A stretch of 64,000 bases of DNA from Vespa crabro (lineage: Eukaryota; Arthropoda; Insecta; Hymenoptera; Vespidae): positions 499,501 through 563,500 of the forward strand of contig NC_060976.1 in the NCBI RefSeq assembly GCF_910589235.1, written 5' to 3'. Position 1 is the first letter of the stretch; the number at the start of each line of letters is the position of its first letter. Below, one piece after another: positions 59,501 to 64,000 of the stretch. The notes beneath the pieces are model-generated. The model was given only the letters and a program-made list of their open reading frames with translations, was not told the origin of the DNA and searched no databases. A program made the translations under genes and the position numbers.

Positions 59501-62323
59501 CAGGAATTAAGAATACCACAATGAGTTCACAGGTAGAAACATCGTATACAACACCAATTAGCGATATAATTATACATAACGTACAAACTACCGAAAGCTA
59601 TTCAAACAGTAAGACTTCTTCGAGCCTGAATCTCGACGTAACGAATAAGGAACCTTCGTTTGTACGACACCAGAACGATCTCATTGAATCGTTAAATTCA
59701 ATAACGACGTTATTACCTGCGGAGCAAGAAACTGGAACTGATAAGATGGTCATAAATGTCACAACAGGAACGTATACCACCTTATTAACTTCAGACACAG
59801 TGCCTGTAGTAGTTCAAGAACACATGACGACTTTAATTGCCGGTGAACAATCCGTCACGGAAACTTTTTTAAATATTCATGACAACGAGCTGAAAAATCA
59901 TACCGGCTTTGAATTGGAAGCATCGTTAAAAGCAAACGAATCTCGTTATTCCGATTCAAAGGAAAATACATCTACGCAAAGGTATTCTACGCCTTATGTA
60001 AAATTGAATATCACTTTTACGAATGATTTTTCTTCAACCGATGCGAGTAACGTATCTATAGACAATGTGATTACAACGAAGATTTCGGAGAACACGGAGT
60101 CAATGTCGAATAGTACTACAAAAAATCCATCACAGGATTTGCATGTTCAAATAAACAAAACGATCGAAGAACTGATGGAGAACATTACAACGATAAGTGA
60201 ATCAAATTGGATGATAGACCAAGAAGTAATGGCTAACATTAGTACAAATACAAAAAGTAATAATACGAACGGAACATCGTCAGAGATAATGGATAATAAT
60301 ACGAATGACAATACGAAGGTACAAGTAGAAAGTAATGAATCAATTTTTGTACCTCCGCGTGTTATTGAGGAAGTATCGTCGTCGGAATTATTGTCACCGT
60401 CTGTATCAATGACAACAAAGAACTCATTAGATTCGCAATCGACTTCGAAAACCAGTTACAATGAGAATATGAATGAAAGTTATTCGGAGGATAGGGAAAC
60501 AACTGAAAAATGGTTGTTGATACCTCATAAAGTAGTCGCTTCATCGATCGTCGAAAGAACTACCGTCCATCCAACGACTCAAAAGATCGTACAGAATATG
60601 GCACATACCTCAGATGCACGCTTACCTGCTTTAACATCGGAGATAAAATCGAATGAAAATATACCGTTAGATTCTCCGGCAAGCGTAAACGCTTTGGATG
60701 TTACCGTGACGAAGACTGAAAGCGACATCGTTAACTTCTCGAAAATGTGCAATAATTTAGCTTTCGATTTCTGGATGGCGGCTAATAAGGGCCTAAGTAC
60801 AAACAGATCTCTGGTTCTTTCGCCCTTCGGTATGGTCAGTCTACTGGCGATGATATTTTTAGGAGCACGAGGAACGACCTCCGATCAAATGAACGAATTA
60901 CTTAAGTTGGACGACGTAGCCACGTTTAATCCACATTTGGTGTTTCAAAACGTAACCGATATGGTGGGATTGACGAGAGGACAAGGGATCACTAATGCTG
61001 CCTTTGTTCGTGAACTTTTCGTCGATAGAGCGAGGGTCAGAAAAACTTTGCCATTTTATAAAGAACAAGCCCAACAGTTTTACGAAGGTCTTGTTGCAGA
61101 GGTGAACTTTGCTACCATTGGTGATATTGTTCGAAGACGAACGAATTTACTAGTTAGAAAGCAAACAGGTGGTAGGATAAAGGACTTTATAAAGGCTAAC
61201 ACGGTACCTCTACGATCTCCTTTAGCTGCTGTATCAGCCAATGTTTTCCAAACTAATTGCAATTCCAGTTTCGTAAGTTCCGAAGGAAGAGATGGCGAAT
61301 TATATTTTGCCGTGTCGCCGGCTATCAGACAAAGAAAATTGATACCTGTACCGGCTATAGTCTGGCGATCGAATATACTTGCAGGTTACGAACCTAGTTT
61401 GGATGCAACTGCGGTTGCTCTTGGTAAAGTCGAAAATCTTGTTACAACGGTGTTCTTATTGCCTGGACAACAAGGCCATATAGCCCCAGGTGATACTTTG
61501 GATCGTCTTGAAAGAAGATTAATATCAAGTGCTTCTCGTGACAATAATTGGAACAGGCTTTTGAAAATATTACTTCCTAGGAATAGTTTAGAACTTCAAA
61601 TACCTAAATTTACTCATAGATCTGTCGTCAATGCAACAGCAGCTCTTAGAAGAATGGGTTTCGATAGACTGTTCACCGAACAAGCTGATTTAAAGGGCAT
61701 CAATGGAATTGGAAATCACTTACATCTATCCGACATACTACAGGTTAGGATAAATTATTTTTTCATCTATCAAATCTATTTGTTCTTTTAATTAAACGAA
61801 TCTTTTACGTCTTTACTTTCTTACTATATTTAATCTGCCTTTCTTTTAGATTTCACTTTCATTAAATGTTTTTATTTTATTCCTATGTAGATAGATTTTG
61901 TACATACTCAAATGTATCTTTTTCTTTTTGTTTTCTTTTTTTTTTTCTTTTTTTAAGATTAATTTATTCGGCACGTGTGGCGATGAGAATCCAACGAATG
62001 GAAGACATCACATGGAAACGTATCCAGCGACCCCAATAAAAAGAGCTCGTCTATATGAGAAAACTTCTGTAAATTCGAATAGTACGGTCCTAGATACAGA
62101 TCGTCAATCTAACCCCCTAGATTACTTAGAAGTAAATACTTCGAAATCGATGTTCGGTAAGATCGATAAAAGAAGAAAGCGACATGCAGATAATGCGAAG
62201 GTAATGATAAGATCGGAAAGATCGCGATTGAAACTCGACAGGCCCTTCTTATATTTCGTACGTCACAATCCCACTGGTTTGATACTTCACATGGGAAGAT
62301 TCAATCCAAGACTTTTGCCCTAG
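56532..62323 (+). CDS. Very large secreted serpin with mucin-like N-terminal region
   Basis: Serpins are single-domain proteins that usually trap serine proteases. Five exons join in phase: 56532-56579, 56803-56957, 57106-57364, 57556-61743 and 61958-62323 (1,671 residues; a typical serpin has about 400). A hydrophobic segment, TLTVLVILLTSVF, near residues 27-40 acts as signal peptide or anchor. Residues of about 190-1200 are Ser/Thr/Asn-rich with many N-x-S/T sites, resembling a mucin stalk. The serpin fold begins near 1208 (SKMCNNLAFDFWMAANKG, then RSLVLSPFGMVSLLAMIFLG) and ends with RPFLYFVRHNPTGLILHMGR followed by FNPRLLP. The usual small-residue hinge is not visible. Instead the last exon carries a roughly 70-residue insert and KIDKRRKRHADN, a furin-type RRKR site 18 residues before the final strand. 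A later ATG at 56574 is an alternative start. It recalls insect Spn100A-type atypical serpins, but the orthology is tentative, so no symbol is given. Confidence 0.88.
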
Positions 62324-63266
62324 CTCGTATACAATATTATTCATGGAAATACGACATTTATCTTGATCGAACACCATCGTTATGTAGTATCATTATCGTA
62401 TATGTTGGTTTTCGATCGACACGTCGAATAATTTTTATTGTTAATTTAAGATGCGACAATGCTCAAAAGCAACTCGATGTATATTATAGCAAAAAATAAT
62501 TAAGTATTATAAAAAAGAAGTTAGTGAAATGCGATAATATAGATTGCGACCTCATTATCATTCGTAATTATTAAAAAATAATTTTATAAAATATGCAATT
62601 TTTCTGTGGTGCAAATAGAAAAATAATAATAGTTACATATTTAGAATAACCAAACTTTCTAATGGAAATATCAAAGTATTGAAATAAACGTAAAGTCGTA
62701 AGCATGTTAAATACGTAACTTTCGTAATCATTACAATGGAAAAATTGTATTTTTTAATATAATCGCCTAATAGTTGGAAAAAGTAATTATTTTCAAAGTT
62801 GCTTTTTATACCCTAAAACTTGCTATTATGACTCAGGACAATGTCAAGACAGTCTTCTTGTCGTGTCAACGTGACAATAACTGTTCTTAGCATAAATTAT
62901 GTCAAATACATCAAATTAAATAAAACTTATTGAAATAAAATTGATAACTACAATATTTCATATAACATCAATAAAGTACATACCTGTGCTTTCTTTCCTG
63001 TAATAATTTAACTTCCTATGTTGATATTAATTACCGACTAAAGGTAAAACGTAATGATTAAAATTAAATACTTTTTACACGAGAATATTTTACCTGTAAC
63101 CAAACTAATTATAAATGGTATGGAAAAAAAAAAAACAAATGATTAATTGTTTTTTAAATTGCTTTTATTTTTGTATCTTTCGATCAAATGCTGTGGGATT
63201 GAACATGCATAAGGAAAATCTTGTATGCTCTATAAGCAAACGAAAATTTTTCTTCTAGGTACGAAT
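62324..63266. other. Convergent 3' spacer between serpin and alpha-tubulin
   Basis: AT-rich DNA with the 3' untranslated regions of the serpin gene (+) and the second tubulin (-). No coding frame was supported. Confidence 0.55.
62683..62688 (+). promoter_or_regulatory. Poly(A) signal candidate of the serpin gene
   Basis: AATAAA 360 bases past the stop; another lies at about 62919. Which is used is unknown. Confidence 0.4.
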
Positions 63267-64000
63267 TTAATATTCTTCAGCACCTTCTCCTTCACCTTCA
63301 GCAGAATCCATACCAACTTCCTCGTAATCCTTCTCGAGAGCTGCAAGATCTTCACGTGCTTCGGAGAATTCACCTTCTTCCATACCTTCACCAACGTACC
63401 AGTGAACGAATGCTCTCTTGGCATACATAAGATCAAATTTATGATCGAGACGTGCCCATGCCTCGGCAATGGCCGTCGTGTTGGACAACATACAAACCGC
63501 ACGTTGTACCTTGGCCAAGTCTCCACCGGGTACGACAGTTGGTGGCTGATAATTTATTCCAACCTTGAATCCAGTTGGACACCAATCAACGAATTGAATC
63601 GTACGTTTGGTTTTAATAGTGGCAATAGCGGCATTTACATCCTTAGGTACAACATCACCTCTGTATAACATACAGCAAGCCATGTATTTTCCATGTCGTG
63701 GATCGCATTTTACCATCTGATTGGCTGGCTCGAAACAAGCATTTGTAATTTCTGCAACGCTGAGTTGTTCGTGATACGCCTTTTCCGCAGAAATAACCGG
63801 TGCGTATGTTACCAGCGGGAAATGAATTCTTGGATAGGGTACTAAGTTGGTTTGGAATTCAGTTAGGTCGACGTTGAGCGCACCATCGAATCGTAAGGAG
63901 GCAGTGATCGAAGAAACAATTTGACCGATCAAGCGATTCAAGTTGGTATATGTAGGTCTCTCGATGTCCAGGTTACGACGACAGATATCATAAATAGCCT
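63267..64000 (-). CDS. Alpha-tubulin, conventional (partial, cut by window edge)
   Basis: The C-terminal 243 residues of an alpha-tubulin are present; the 5' part lies beyond position 64000. The visible protein runs from AIYDICRRNLDIERPTYTNL through VDLTEFQTNLVPYPRIHFPL to a C-terminus ending AEEY. It carries the standard residues at positions where the paralogue at 49.9 kb has changed (for example FPLVTY, SVAEIT, VCMLSNTT, ARLDHKFDLMYAKR, VGMDSAEG). No intron interrupts the visible part, including at FK|VGINYQ where the other copy has one. It looks like the broadly expressed isotype of the pair. The two copies lie on the same strand about 12 kb apart. Confidence 0.96.
   Translation of the reverse strand, partial: AIYDICRRNLDIERPTYTNLNRLIGQIVSSITASLRFDGALNVDLTEFQTNLVPYPRIHFPLVTYAPVISAEKAYHEQLSVAEITNACFEPANQMVKCDPRHGKYMACCMLYRGDVVPKDVNAAIATIKTKRTIQFVDWCPTGFKVGINYQPPTVVPGGDLAKVQRAVCMLSNTTAIAEAWARLDHKFDLMYAKRAFVHWYVGEGMEEGEFSEAREDLAALEKDYEEVGMDSAEGEGEGAEEY

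Overview
The window is animal nuclear DNA, almost certainly from an insect. It is AT-rich, with many short GT-AG introns, conserved insect orthologues, a decayed R1-type LINE and a decayed Tc1 element. The overall texture (AT-rich non-coding DNA mixed with CpG-rich patches, many GA/CT microsatellites) suggests Hymenoptera, but that is inference. All gene models below were built by hand by joining exons at GT-AG sites with matching phase; no transcript evidence was available.

Layout. (1) 1-8.7 kb: TRMT112 (-) and an EDEM3-type ER mannosidase-like gene (+) share a divergent promoter. (2) 8.7-14.5 kb: gene-poor DNA with an R1-like reverse transcriptase fossil and an internally deleted Tc1 fossil. 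(3) 14.5-31.3 kb: a dense block of WDR59 (+; GATOR2, TORC1 signalling), an ATP synthase subunit e-like gene (-), AHCY (-; SAH hydrolase) and REV3L (+; DNA polymerase zeta). (4) 31.3-42.1 kb: about 10.7 kb with no convincing coding sequence, rich in pyrimidine/purine tracts, microsatellites and small palindromes. (5) 42.1-49.6 kb: a DDX5/Rm62-type DEAD-box helicase (-) diverges from NHLRC2 (+), and a complete SWI5 recombination-factor gene lies inside NHLRC2 intron 1. (6) 49.8-53.4 kb: a divergent alpha-tubulin (-) and a MORN5-like gene (-). (7) 53.4-56.5 kb: a roughly 0.6 kb element with long inverted ends, then a CpG-rich patch with a TATA box and GA tracts. (8) 56.5-62.3 kb: a secreted serpin of about 1,671 residues with a huge Ser/Thr-rich N-terminal region and a polybasic RRKR site where the reactive-loop scissile bond would lie. 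(9) 63.3 kb to the end: a second, conventional alpha-tubulin (-), cut by the window edge.

The genes are mostly housekeeping and do not form one pathway. Two DNA-repair proteins (REV3L, SWI5), two alpha-tubulins and an axoneme-associated MORN protein happen to be neighbours. The most unusual items are the mucin-like serpin with the furin-type site, the nested SWI5 gene, the inverted-repeat element at 53.8-54.4 kb, and the long non-coding block.
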